Part shown: positions 34,929-45,424 of the stretch, piece after piece
Position numbering within the stretch: position 1 is the first letter of the stretch
Layout of the letters: each line of letters opens with the position of its first letter
Assembly: GCA_900155495.1 (NCBI GenBank)
Contig: FTLJ01000057.1
Location: 1-64,000 of the forward strand
Length of the DNA stretch: 64,000 nt
Direction: 5' to 3'
Origin: Porogramme epimiltina
Taxonomy: Eukaryota > Basidiomycota > Agaricomycetes > Polyporales > Polyporaceae
Translations under genes and position numbers: made by a program
The notes under the pieces: generated by a model
The model's input: only the letters and a program-made list of their open reading frames with translations
Told to the model about the DNA's origin: nothing
The model's database searches: none

Positions 34929-35373
34929 ATGTCGATAACTATGATGCATGGCGACGCGAAGCCCACGCAGCCCTGGACCGCCGCTGACCCGACTGTCGAC
35001 TTCCAATCATCCACGGCCGCGATCGAAAACGCGAGCCTTCGCGACAACGTAGCAAAGGAGAGGCGCTGTGTGTGTATATGGCTGGCGATATACCTTGGTT
35101 CTGCTGACATCGTTATCATCTCTCTATTAGTGAGCGGCGGAGGGCAGCCCCTTTCGCGCACCGTCTCGAGACATGTTGGCGACGAGCTCGTGAAGACGAA
35201 AAGGAGAGCAAGTCTGAGCGATAAGCTCGTCGGTACGTCACTTCCCCTCAGGCTTTTCGAGGCGATCTAAACTCATTTGATCATGTATTATAGGGAACGT
35301 CGAAGTTCTCGCGGGACGAGTAGTAGGGAACCAGGACATGATCGAGCGCGGGCAGATGCGTAAAGGGCTGTGA
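34929..35373 (+). CDS. Small CsbD-like protein
   Basis: The end of the protein reads SDKLVGNVEVLAGRVVGN then ERGQMRKGL, resembling small CsbD-like stress proteins of fungi with DKIxGxxExxxGKxxxN...KGxxRK patterns. The last intron is clear (35233-35293). An upstream stretch, 35068-35130, has GTGTGT, CTGAC and CTATTAG and is 63 nt long, a multiple of three. Removed, it gives 106 aa; retained, 127 aa with an apparent hydrophobic segment (WLAIYLGSADIVIISLLV). I prefer removal, because the decayed second copy at 37.6 kb lacks this stretch. CsbD-like proteins are stress-associated with no known reaction. Family assignment is tentative. Confidence 0.5.
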
Positions 35374-35611
35374 GGAGCCCCCTGGGAGGACCAAATGTGT
35401 TACCCTCGCGTATTCCTCTTCGCTGTGACGATGTATGATAACATTCCACTTGGGTTAGCAATGTCATGGGTCATAATGCACGTCAGAGTGTATCGCGTGA
35501 TGTGCCAAGGAGCAGGTGTATGAACTCGGCTTACACTGCACGTAGTAGGGCGCGGCCAAAGAACAGTTGGCTCCTGGTCATGGCGTCTGCTATTTTAGCA
35601 CCCCCGCCCTC

Positions 35612-35690
35612 ATGGGAGACACTGACAGCTCTGTCAAGGAGTCGCGGGGGAAAGGGGGAGACGAGAACACGAATAGCACGAATCTAGAAT
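35612..35690 (+). pseudogene. Truncated start of a methyltransferase copy
   Basis: The string CCCTCATGGGAGACA followed by TGACAGC here matches the start region of the methyltransferase at 38134 (MGDIDS there, MGDTDS here). After about six codons the similarity stops. The position downstream of the CsbD-like gene equals that of the intact methyltransferase downstream of the CsbD-like remnant, so this marks the end of a segmental duplication. Confidence 0.6.
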
Positions 35691-35928
35691 GGCAGACTAT
35701 CGTGAATCAGAAGAAGCTAGATCTGTTGAAGGACTCCCTGAGTGAGAAGCCAATAGAATCAAACCATCAATGATGGCGGTCTTGAATAGTTTTGTTGTAG
35801 TCCCTTCTTTCTCTAGAATAGGAATACCGAACCTAAGCGGCTGCACCTATTCTTTGCTCTAGACGCCACTCTCTTTGACATTGTTTCGCGCAACGGACGG
35901 CCCTTGCCTCAGTGCCGCCGACTCGTTG

Positions 35929-37433
35929 ATGTCGGCGCCGTGGACGAGGGTGAAACAGCTCGTGCTAGAGCATCGGGTGAAGATCCAAGGGAAGAGGAAG
36001 GATGGGACTGGGAAGGGTGCGGATATTGATGTGCTGGCAGGATCGCCAAAACGTACGCCATCGTCGTCCGCCTCCTCTCTCATCCTACAAGGCATCCAGC
36101 TACCCCTAGAACTGTGGTGGATAGTCTTCGAATTCCTCCTCGGCGATGTCGAGCATGACCCCGCAGCGACCCGCGGACTGGCTGCTGCCGCCGCAGTCTG
36201 CAGAGGTTTCCAACGTGGGGCGAAGGCAGCACTCTACTGTCGGGTCTCTATCGGGCCTAACATGCGACAGGTACAGACATTCGCTCAGACAGTGATCCGG
36301 AATGCCCAACATGCTACGGCCGTCAAGTTTCTCCGCATAGAAATACCAGACCTTGACGCTCCTCTACACCCTCTCTTCGAAAGTATCTCCCGCCTGTGCA
36401 CTCCCCTCCCGAGATGCCCAGGTGCGCAATGCGTCAGTTCCGACACTCCCGATTGCCTCCGTGATCTATTATGCGAGCTCCTCCAAAAGACGGTTAATCT
36501 CGTCGAATTGGATTTCGTCGCTCTCGACGACTTCCCATACGCACTTCACGGCGCAACGTTCCAGCTGCACACTCTGCGCACGACACACGCAGGCCTTGAG
36601 CTCCTCCACAATGAGGAGAATCGCGGCACCCCGACCTCCCAAGGCCAACTCTACCCTCCACCACCCACACTCGGCGCTTTACACGTGCTCACGCTGAACA
36701 TGCGAGGGGTCGAATACCGCGCGCAGGCTCTTCAAGTGAGTTTCCACCGGTACCACATAACACACCTCGCACTGGACTTTGCGCCAACCCGCTCCGTCGC
36801 GCGGGACTTGCTCCCTCTCTTGTGCGATACGTTGGTATCGTTCAAGATGGTGCTCGCGCGGCTGACAAGCGAGCTCAGCCCACCCCAGCGTTTGGCCCTC
36901 GGATTTAGGACAGACGCCCACTTGTGGCCAACACAGATTCTCGGCGACACGGTTCTTCCCGTCCTGCGGTATCTGGAGCTCTGCGAGACGGATTACAACT
37001 ACAGCCTGGTGAGTGCTCCCCATTCCTACTGTCTTTCCTTCCGCGACACTTTCCCTCATGCCCCTCCCCATCACAGACCGATTTGAACATCCCGCACCGG
37101 TTCGTCCACTACGCGGCGCATGCGTGGCGTGGAGCGTGCCCCGCACTGCACACGTTTGTGTGGCGGCCCTCTAAGCTCCACGTCCGGCTCGCACGCAGCT
37201 CTGAAGGGGGTCGCTTCTGCGACGCGCTGCGTGCGTATACGGGTGCGCTGTTCGCCGCGTGGCCCGCGCTCGTGCGGGTCGAGCGGCTGCGGCTAGAGGA
37301 TTTGGAGTTCCCATTTACGGAGGGAGAGCCACCATATGTCGCATTTGTGCGTGTAGGCAGGGGAGGGGCTGGCCGCAGAAAATACAAGGTGCAGCCGTGG
37401 TGGTACGATAACGATCTATGGAAGAGGGCGTGA
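35929..37433 (+). CDS. F-box-like protein FBL2
   Basis: Exons 35929-37008 and 37077-37433 sum to 1437 nt (478 aa); the intron is 68 nt. It is a close paralog of FBL1, sharing the start MSAPWTRVKQLVL, the F-box-like segment QLPLELWWIVFEFLLGD with AAAAAVCRGFQRGAK, the body, and the C-terminus ending LWKRA. Its residue segment after KRKDG (GKGADIDVLAGSPKRTPS) is probably the ancestral frame, because the matching DNA in FBL1 can also be read GADIGVLARSPKLTPSS in another frame. No lesion seen. Function is inferred only from the F-box-like motif. Confidence 0.8.
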
Positions 37434-37619
37434 GGTCTATTGTGCAGCTGATGGGGCACGAAGAACGCTGTTCTTAATGTTTGCTTTCGTAGAGGCGTTT
37501 GGATTGTGAATACAACCGATTTGCTGCCTCCTGCTGCCATTCACGGGGCTATGCTCATCTCCCGTATGGCTCCCTCCTATACACTGAATACAGTAACTTC
37601 ACCGTCTCCCTGCCCTACC

Positions 37620-37890
37620 CGAACCAACCCGACAACGTAACAAAGGAGAGGTGTGGTGTGTGGGGGGGCAGCCCTTGCCCGTACCACCTCAAGATATGTT
37701 GGGGACGAGCTCGCGAAGACGAACAGGAGGGCACGTCTGAGCGATAAGCTCATTAGTATGTCCCTACACAAGTTTCTCTTCACTGTTGGAGCTAGTTCGG
37801 TCATATATCGCAGGGAACGATGAAATGCGAACAGGGTGAGCGGTTGGGAATCCTGACATGACCGAGCGCGGACAGATGCGCAAGGGGTTG
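37620..37890 (+). pseudogene. CsbD-like gene remnant
   Basis: Matches the CsbD-like gene from AACGTAACAAAGGAGAGG on, through AGCGATAAGCTCAT and the last exon (GGAACGATG ... GAGCGCGGACAGATGCGCAA). The start codon exon is missing and the frame is broken. It lacks the 63-nt putative intron of the parent copy but keeps the second one. Similarity continues into the 3' flank up to the methyltransferase start at 38134. Confidence 0.6.
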
Positions 37891-38133
37891 TAGGCAGTCT
37901 CTGTGGAGGTCCACATGCGTCTCCCTCTGTGTGTTCCTCTTCGTTGTGATGGTGTATGATACCTTTCCATTTGGATTGCCCGTGTCATGGGTCGTGATGC
38001 ACGTCAAAGTTAATCGCGCGATGTGCCAAAGAGCGGGTGTTCGGCGGCCCCGCGTCCCAGGTGACTAGGACGCGCTCAAGACATTTAGTTAGCGGCGTCC
38101 GTCGTCTCAGTACCAGCAAGTGTCCCCACCCTC

Positions 38134-39051
38134 ATGGGAGACATCGACAGCCAACACAATACTCACGGCCCCGCGTATGCCTATGCAAACGCAACATACC
38201 CCGAATTCTACGACCTCTGGACCACACACCTCTTCGGTTCAGACACCTCCTCTGATATACCCATCGTCCTGAGCACTCTCAATAGCGCCTTAGGCTCAGG
38301 TGAGCCGGGCGCACGCAACCCCGTTATCTTCGTCGACCTCGGTACCGGCACTGGACGAGTCATCAAGGAAATCCTAGGAGCCTCCGCACTCCCCGCGCAC
38401 TCGCCCATCACCCTCGTGGGCGTCGACCATTCTCGCGCGATGCTCACGCGCGCCGAGCGCACGATCGCCCCCCTCCTCGCGAAGCTCTCCGAATCTTCGC
38501 CTGCGACACGCGTTGAGTGGGTCGAGGCGTCCGCGACCACCTACGCCGATGCGCTCTCACAACACGTCCTCGCGCCCGCCGACGCGGTCCTCTTCTCCGT
38601 CGGGTCAATCGCACACCTCACCGCGCCCGGAGAACTGCGCGCGTTCCTCGCGCAGACGGCCGCGCTCCTCCGCGCGCCGGGCGGGGTCGCCCTCGTCGGC
38701 TTTCTCGACGACTTCTTTGTGCCCGCGGGGATTGGCGCACTCCCCCCGCGCGCGGCCGAGCTCGACGAAGGCGTGCGTCTGCCCTCTGCCGAGCGGCCTG
38801 GGACGACGTTCGTCAAATCGCCGACGACGGAGACGTGGGACATGGCGGGGGAGGTGAAGACTGAGCGATTTGAAGTGAGTCTGGAGAGGGATGAGGATGG
38901 GGAAGTAGTATGGCGAGAGACGTTAATGTGGAGTCTCCGCGTGTTACGCGAGGAGGTGTGGCTGAATGAAGTGCACCGGGCTGGACTTGTGGTCAAGGAG
39001 AAACATATGCTTGGTATGCAGATAATGTATGTGCTGTCAAGAGGAGCGTGA
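38134..39051 (+). CDS. Class I SAM-dependent methyltransferase
   Basis: An intronless 305-aa protein. The SAM-binding motif I reads VIFVDLGTGTGRVIKEI (about residues 65-80). Motif II includes LVGVDHSRAML, and a later strand reads ADAVLFSVGSIAHL followed by LRAPGGVALVGF, as in small-molecule methyltransferases of the Rossmann-like class. The N-terminus has YANATYPEFYDLW, typical of proteins that start with a substrate-binding helix. Cytosolic action is likely because there is no signal peptide. The methyl acceptor cannot be told. The start ATG is shared with the truncated copy at 35612. The lack of introns is unusual among its neighbours. Confidence 0.85.
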   Translation: MGDIDSQHNTHGPAYAYANATYPEFYDLWTTHLFGSDTSSDIPIVLSTLNSALGSGEPGARNPVIFVDLGTGTGRVIKEILGASALPAHSPITLVGVDHSRAMLTRAERTIAPLLAKLSESSPATRVEWVEASATTYADALSQHVLAPADAVLFSVGSIAHLTAPGELRAFLAQTAALLRAPGGVALVGFLDDFFVPAGIGALPPRAAELDEGVRLPSAERPGTTFVKSPTTETWDMAGEVKTERFEVSLERDEDGEVVWRETLMWSLRVLREEVWLNEVHRAGLVVKEKHMLGMQIMYVLSRGA

Positions 39052-39758
39052 AGAGGTCTGTAGCGTTGCTGAGCTCAGGACATACAATGGCAATGAACGT
39101 TGGCGCAATGTCATGTACGAAGTGAGGTTAGTAGACTAGCCCCATGTGGAACTAGAGAATCCAGACCGAGTGTCGGATCACGGCGGATTGTAACAAAAGA
39201 CGGTACAAGATGACGTCATACTTCCAAAGCGCTCCCTCATTGAGGCCATTGCACTTGCCTTGTTGTATCCTAATATCCTAACATGACTATCCTAGTACTA
39301 GTTGTTAGTATAGCATGGACTACAAGTACAAGGCCAACGCGATCCTCCAATTGTCTCCACGGTAGGTATAAGATGTTCATGCGACACCACTGCCTGGCCC
39401 TCTTCGCGCCTCGACGGCTCGTCCACCACCTCCTTCTCTTTGAAGCCCAGCTACTTTCTCTTTCTCTCTTTCGCTTTGCTTGCGTCTGCCACACGCTGCT
39501 GGGCGGCATTTCAATTTGACCTTGCCGCAGACAAACTTTATCTCCGCGAAGCACTACTACCTTTGTCCCTCTGGCCACCGGTTCCTCGGCGCCTCTTTAA
39601 AAGCCCTCAAGTGCTAGAGCCTGACCACATCCTCCATGCACTCCTCCATCCGCTCCACCATCCTCCACGACCACCAGCGCACTCCGCGAGACGCGTCCGA
39701 TATCGCCCAGCCCCAGCTCCCGCACTCACGGAAAACGCACCCGACAGCACGAACAACC
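39052..39758. other. Intergenic and leader of the next gene
   Basis: A TTTAAAAG at about 39595-39602 may act as promoter element. An in-frame upstream ATG at 39636 would add 41 residues to the next protein, but its context is poorer (T at -3) than that of the ATG at 39759 (A at -3). Confidence 0.4.
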
Positions 39759-41373
39759 ATGCCGTCCCGCGCGCAAACCGCTGCTACCTCAACCTCCGTC
39801 TCACCACCCGCGCTGTACGAGTTCGCGCCAGGCTGTATGTCTGACGGGACCATCTCCGAAGGACATCCAATCGTCCAGCGGTACGTCCGTCGCGCGACCG
39901 AAGTCCATCTCGCGGCCCAAGACGCGGCGCGCAACGCGAAGAGGGGACCGTACACGGGCCGCGCGTGGCATGGGATCAAGTCCCAGTCTCGCAGCGACAT
40001 CGCGGCGGATGGCAAGAAGCCAGACGACATCATGACGTGGTGGCCCGTCCACTTCGGGGGGGTCACCAGCCCTGCTACGGTCGGCGAGGTACTGGGGGCC
40101 CCCGAGCTCAAGGCAGAGACCGCGGAGGCCGTCTTCGCGCTCGCGGCGCTCTGCGTCTTCAACTGCACGGGGAAGTCTGCCCATTGGGCGTTCTGGGGCT
40201 GGAACCAGAGGGAGGAGACGTTGAGGACTGTGTTTCGCGTGCTTGGTGAGTCTCTGTGCCATATCTTCCATCGACCATCCTCCTTCGACCACCCTCCATC
40301 GACCACTCTCCACCGACCACCCTCCGTCGACCACCCCCTTGACCACCCTCCGTTACCATCTTACACTTCGCCATCCATCTTCCCGGGTCCCTCGGCTGCG
40401 CCGTTACTGACTGGACGTCCTCTTCCCAGATGCCCGCCCGCGCAGGATCACCCCTCCATCTCATCTCCTCCTGCTGTCGTTTGAAGAGACCCTCTTTGCT
40501 TTGAAGTGCATGCAGAGCATGTACAAGCCGATCCACACGCCCGACCCTCTGCCGAAGCCTGAGGGGGGCGAGAGCGCGCCCAGGGCACCCGGAGCCCCCT
40601 TGACGCGCTCTGCGAAGCGCGCCGCGGACGCGCTAGCTGAGGCGGCGGAGGGCGAGGAGGTTGAGGAGGAGGCGGCGGTGGCTCCGCCGGCCGCGAAGCG
40701 CGCGAAAGTCGAGAAGACGGCGTCGCGCAAGCCCGCGCCCGCCGCGCGAACGCCTTCGAAGGCAAAGAAGGCGAAGGCACCCTCCAAGAAGGCTGCCAAG
40801 GCGGTCGAGCCGATTGTGGAGGATGCGATGGCGGTCGATGCGGAAGCAGAGGCGGAGGTGCTGGTCGATGTCGAGGCCGAAGTTGAGGTGGAGTCCGTGT
40901 CCGCGCCTGCCACAAAGAAGGCCCGGACGAAGAAGGCAGCAGCGAAGCCCCGGCGCGAGAAGGCGAAACGCACCAAGACTGTCTCCGCCCCGAGCACTTC
41001 TACCCAACGCTCTCCAGGGACCATCCGGATCCCCGCCCGCCCCGCGACTGCTCCCGTCGCACCGCTCCCGCCGACATTGGGCCTCCTTGGGGTACCACCC
41101 ATCGGCTTCACGTCTGCGCCCGCGCAGTTGCCTTCTCCCTCTCATTCCGCCTCGCCTCTCCTCTCGCCAACGACCACGGCAATCAGCACGCCGTCGACCG
41201 GATCGACGCGCGTGAACTCCCCGGTGGCCCTCGACCAAGCCATGACGAAGGTGGCGAAGCTCGAGGTGATCGAGGAGGCGGAGGTTGTCGCGCCTAAAGT
41301 CGCGCCCCAGCCTGTCGCTGCGACACGGGTGTCGTCACGGATCCGGGTGAAGAGGGCCGCTGGGGGTGCTTGA
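39759..41373 (+). CDS. Lys/Ala-rich probable nuclear protein
   Basis: Exons 39759-40245 and 40430-41373 sum to 1431 nt (476 aa). The first exon encodes a compact domain (DGTISEGHPIVQRYVRR, DIMTWWPVHFGG, WAFWGWNQREETLRTVFRVL) that I do not recognise. The second starts with helical MYKPIHTPDP and becomes low complexity: runs of Lys, Ala and Pro with several basic clusters such as KKARTKKAAAKPRREKAKR, an acidic Val-Glu stretch, and a Ser/Thr/Pro-rich part. The C-terminus reads SSRIRVKRAAGG. The basic clusters look like nuclear localisation signals, so a chromatin or nucleic-acid role is possible but unproven. High GC content also opens long shadow frames on minus, which I disregard. Confidence 0.7.
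40271..40353. repeat. Intronic 14-bp minisatellite
   Basis: About six imperfect copies of a 14-nt unit, TCGACCACCCTCCA, inside the intron 40246-40429. Copy number variation would change intron length (now 184 nt) but not the protein. Confidence 0.8.
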
Positions 41374-41834
41374 TGATGCGAGCCTCGCAGACGACGACTT
41401 GGACACGACCGCATCACGACCGCTGACGAGCCTAACGCTTGACGCTTTATAATACTTGCTTGTATCGTTATGCTCTCATCTCTGTTGTTGTACTTTTCGG
41501 GTTTGGATGTAGTCTTAATGTACCGGGTTAACTGTAGCGTCTTAGAACATCTATAAAGATGTCTTGTTAATTTTATTTGATCGTGCTTGAAGCGTATCGG
41601 CCTGGGATGGAAAACGGAACAAAGTACTCACCACGCATGGATTCACGCGCGATCGCAACATGGGGGTGGCAGTCGATCGTGAAGACGAAGTGACGAATAG
41701 CAGATTGACGATAGAGAATACAAATGCGTGCAAAATATGATACACGGCAGACACGAGCGCACCTGCGAACAGCTCCAACACTCCTCCAAGCGCGTGTCCT
41801 CCTAGGTCGGTGAGACGGATGCCGAACAGGCGCG
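41374..41834. other. 3' flanks of two convergent genes
   Basis: Contains the 3' flanks of the Lys/Ala-rich gene and of LSM2, which converge here. No other feature seen. Confidence 0.5.
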
Positions 41835-42363
41835 TCACCGTTTGTTTTGCACGGCCGCCTCTAAATGTTACAAGGTGCAGAATGAGCAGTTGAAGCGAAG
41901 GGGAGACAAGGAACGTACCTCGTCGTGTCGCGTCCTCCAGCAGCTGGGTGTCAACGTGCTCAGCAGGAAGTTGGACGTACCGGACGACAGAGCCCCGAAT
42001 GAAGCAGTTCTTGACTGCCATCTGCGAATGGGACGAGGGTGAGCGATGCGATGTCGGGAACGTCTTCGCACGGAGCCGGGACGCACCATGTGCGGGTGTC
42101 TCGCGTCATCGAGAACTTTGATGTTGTCCAGGCGGATGTTCAAAAACCTACGCAATGTGAAGGAGAAGCATAAGGCAGAAGAACATGCTGAAGTAAAGGA
42201 TGGGACGAACTGGTCGACCGACTTGAGGGTGCCAGTGATAGAGAGATCGTTTTTGAGCTCGACGGTGACCCGCTGGTCCGTCAGGGTCTTGAAAACGGAG
42301 AATATAAGCTGTTATATGGTTAAATAGCATGTTTTGTACGAGACACACGGCGACACATACCAT
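41835..42363 (-). CDS. LSM2: U6 snRNA-associated Sm-like protein LSm2
   Basis: Five exons on minus: 42363-42361 (the ATG alone), 42308-42211, 42147-42087, 42021-41919 and 41860-41835. They sum to 291 nt, 96 aa, the usual LSm2 length. The protein starts MLIFSVFKTL and contains VTVELKNDLSITGTLKSVDQ (Sm1), LNIRLDNIKVLDD and CFIRGSVVRYVQL (Sm2), and ends DATRREAAVQNKR. LSm2 is a subunit of the Lsm1-7 ring of cytoplasmic mRNA decay and the Lsm2-8 ring that binds the U-rich 3' end of U6 snRNA in the nucleus. The first coding exon carrying only the start codon is forced: no upstream in-frame ATG lies contiguous with exon 2. All introns are 52-65 nt with GT-AG ends. Confidence 0.93.
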
Positions 42364-43357
42364 GGAGGGGGCGAGGGCGAGGAAGATGAGGATGAGAAGG
42401 CCAACAGGCCAACAGCCTCCGACTGCGGCAGTCCCACCTAGCGCTGGCGGTCGGGGCGCCCGTCACCTAATTGTCACGTGGGTGGAGTGCTTGGAAGCTG
42501 GCTTTCAATTGAAGGCTTTACTTTGCCCTGCATCTTCTCGGACGACAAGCGTACACAATGACAGCATATAAGGGAATCAAACATACAACATGAAATACTT
42601 AGGTCCGGCAACCGCACGGGGACTGTGGTGGAAGGAAGGCTACATTGGTGCGTCTCGCCAACATGATGGCGGTACTTCCTGGTACTTCCAAGCGTGTGCC
42701 CCGCCGCTAATCCATCCGGACTTAGGACCCTACAAGGCCCGCCAGGCCCGCCGGAGTTAGCTGTCCGTGTGTGTTAGGTAACATCAAAGCCAATCTGTGC
42801 TCCACATCGCTTTCAAATGAGCTCTGGACAAACCTGAACGATCCTCTCTGCAAACGGCAAAAAAGACCCATGCTCACCTTTCCTGATCCGTAAGTCTTTC
42901 AGTGCGAGCGGTGAGCACTGTAGCTCCTTGCGGAAGCTTGACAAACATTCTCCCAGGTGGCATCGCTTGCTAGCACCGCATGACGCCAATCTCGTCGGCG
43001 GAACCTGTAGAGCTCGCAAATCTTCTCGCCGCTTGCTCAAATTCGCCGTGTTTTCCACCGCCCTATCCATCGCTTTCTCGATGTCCGGCCTACTGGCACA
43101 ACGCACACCCCCGCTTGGCACATCCTAGACGCTAAACCCGCGCTGCGCCTTTCCGCTCGTCCGGACTACCGTATCTAAGATGTTCAATGGGGAAACGACC
43201 CAACTCTTGGAGGTGAGAGCAATTGATATCCAAGTTGCCTGATTTTGAAGGAACGTCCATAGCTTGTGACATTGATTTCGCCCTCGCTTCCACTCGCATA
43301 TATAAACCCCTGTCGTCCATACTGCGCTCCCATTCACTTTCTTATCACTCGGACGCC
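42364..43357. other. Intergenic between LSM2 and the aspartic protease
   Basis: Divergent promoters of the two genes. A minus-strand frame at 42813-43121 (DIEKAMDRAVENTANLSKR) is open for about 100 codons but starts with GTG and matches no family I know, so I leave it uncalled. Confidence 0.45.
43299..43306 (+). promoter_or_regulatory. TATA box of the aspartic protease
   Basis: TATATAAA, 52 bp upstream of the ATG. Confidence 0.6.
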
Positions 43358-45315
43358 ATGCTTCTCCGTTTCCTTCCTCCATTTCTCCAGCTGTTGTCTT
43401 CTGCTGTACTTTATTCATCGCCTGCTTCGGCGTCAGGTTTTAACGTGTCCACACATGGGCAGGCAAGTAATATGATGAACATAGGGGTGGAGACTGTCGG
43501 GAACGCACTTGTAGGTTATTAACAGACCCTTTCTCTTCCATTCCGTTTACTCTGCATTTCAATAGTATCTCGTCAATATCACATTGGGTGGGCAAGGTGA
43601 GCCACTGTGTGCCACTTCACGGGACGGTTGTACTCACTGTTTTGGTAGAAATAACCGTGGGCCTGGACACTGGTTCCACCGATCTGTGGATAGACCCGAC
43701 TGGTCTCAATATCCAATACACAAACACCACCGACCTCACCGCAACAGAGATATACGGCAAGGGAATGGTGGTGGGACCTATAGCTTTCGCGGAGCTGAAA
43801 GTTGGAGATTTTGTGCTTCCATCTCAAGGTATATCCTTTTCCTTGTTCCGCCGAGTGTTGACTAAACTTCCTTCAACGGTAGCATTCGTGAACGCGACAC
43901 AGGTGAGCACAAATCTCCCTCATCTGGGGCAACCCTCTAAAATGGGGAACTAGATATCAGACTTGCCTGGCATGCGTGGTATTCTCGGCATGGGTTTCGA
44001 CACCAAACTCTTGGGGAACATCTACCAGACCATCCGAACAGCGTGGGGCTCGGATGCAGCCGAACAACTTGGCCACTCGTTCCTCACCCATCTCTTCGAG
44101 CTTCAAATGTCTCTCCCCAACAACTTCGACGTTCAACTCGGTCGCACAGAGGTGCTCGGCGTTCCCGACATCGGCACGTTCATCATCGGTGGACACGATG
44201 CCGGATATGATGACGTCGAAGAGGCACCTAAGCTGAAGCGTGTTCAGGAGGATCATTGGAGCGTCATCGTCGATGAGATGCGGGTCAACAGCCAGCCAGT
44301 GACCTTCGTCAATCGATCGTCGGTTATGGACGTACCCCAGGGCAAGCTTGTGGCAGCACTCGACACTGGATTCACCATCCCGTCTCTCCCTCGTTATTTA
44401 GTCGATGCTGTCTATTCATCGGTCGAAGGCGCGACTTTCTATCCGCTCTTTGGCGCCTGGATTGTCCCGTGCGGCTCTGTAATCGACCTTTCCTTTGTCA
44501 TCGGGTGTGTACCTCCCCCTCACTCACAGTGCACAGTGACTGATTCATACCAATAGCGGAAGGGAATACTCAGTGCACCCCATTGACCTCGCTCCGCCTG
44601 CCCAACTCCCGATCATTGAGAACGGTACCTCGAAAAATGTCACGATTTGTATCGCGAGCTACCAGTACTTGACCCTCGACCCTACCGCATTCGCGGGGTT
44701 CGACATGATCCTCGGAGACGCGTTCCTTCGCAGCGTCTACGCTTCGTACGTCTCCTTTCCACTCCTCTTTCACAGCATGGCTCAGTGATGTTCGTCAGAT
44801 TCGACTACGGTGACTACCACCCCACGAACCATACCACTGGCGAGCCGTTCGTCCAGCTGCTCTCGGTCGTCGACGCACACTCCGCCGTGGACGAGTTCCA
44901 CGAGGACCTCGCCGTAGTCCTCGCCGCATTTCCGCCCACAATCGAACCCGCCGACTTCGCCAACGCCCAGATCGACCCTGCATTCCTCGCGACCCTCGGC
45001 CTCGCCGTCCCCGCGTCCTCCGGCAACTCAACCGCCGGCTCGGTCAGTGGCGCACTGGCCGAGGACGACAGCACTCCGTCCGCCACGTCCTCGTGGGCGG
45101 GACTTAGCCGGAAGTGGGGTATCGTCGCCCTCGCGTTGCTCGGCGCGAACCTCCTTGTGGGCCTTATTCTGCTCGCTGTGGTTTCGACAATGTGCGTGCG
45201 CGGGATGAAGGGTCGCGCGACGCGTGCTGTCAGCGCGCGCTATGAACCCGTCCGCCTGAAGGAGGCTACGGACCACGACGCTGAAGCCGGGCCCTTACAC
45301 GGCTACCATGATTGA
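43358..45315 (+). CDS. Membrane-anchored aspartic protease (A1 family)
   Basis: Seven exons (43358-43510, 43566-43596, 43649-43828, 43883-43902, 43954-44504, 44557-44745, 44799-45315) sum to 1641 nt, 546 aa. An N-terminal signal peptide (LLRFLPPFLQLLSSAVLYSS) leads into the pepsin-like fold. The first catalytic motif is GLDTGSTDLW and the second AALDTGFTIPSL; both aspartates are present. GILGMGF and FDMILGDAFLRSVYAS also fit the family. A Ser/Thr-rich stretch precedes a transmembrane helix (IVALALLGANLLVGLILLAV) and a basic cytoplasmic tail. It probably cleaves proteins at the cell surface or in the secretory pathway, like fungal yapsin-type or basidiomycete anchored proteases. The exon 4 microexon is 20 nt. 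The last intron needs the acceptor at 44798 to give SVYASFDYGDY. Confidence 0.85.
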
Positions 45316-45424
45316 ACGGAGGCCACCAAGCCACTCAGACCCGGATTTGTGTAGTACATACCATCATAACATTAATCGAACGCTGTGCCAATTAACTCTG
45401 CGCTCAGTGTTCACGTGTTTGTAT

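Noticed and set aside
39614..40306. Minus-strand frame of 230 codons over the first exon of the Lys/Ala-rich gene
   Set aside because: The plus-strand reading joins cleanly to the second exon in frame, while the minus frame has no recognisable domain.
40461..41238. Long minus-strand frames (up to 216 codons) over the Lys/Ala-rich gene
   Set aside because: They are low-complexity shadows of a GC-rich plus-strand exon, without family resemblance or introns.
42813..43121. Minus-strand frame of 102 codons between LSM2 and the protease
   Set aside because: It starts with GTG only, lacks a family match and has no supporting splice context.
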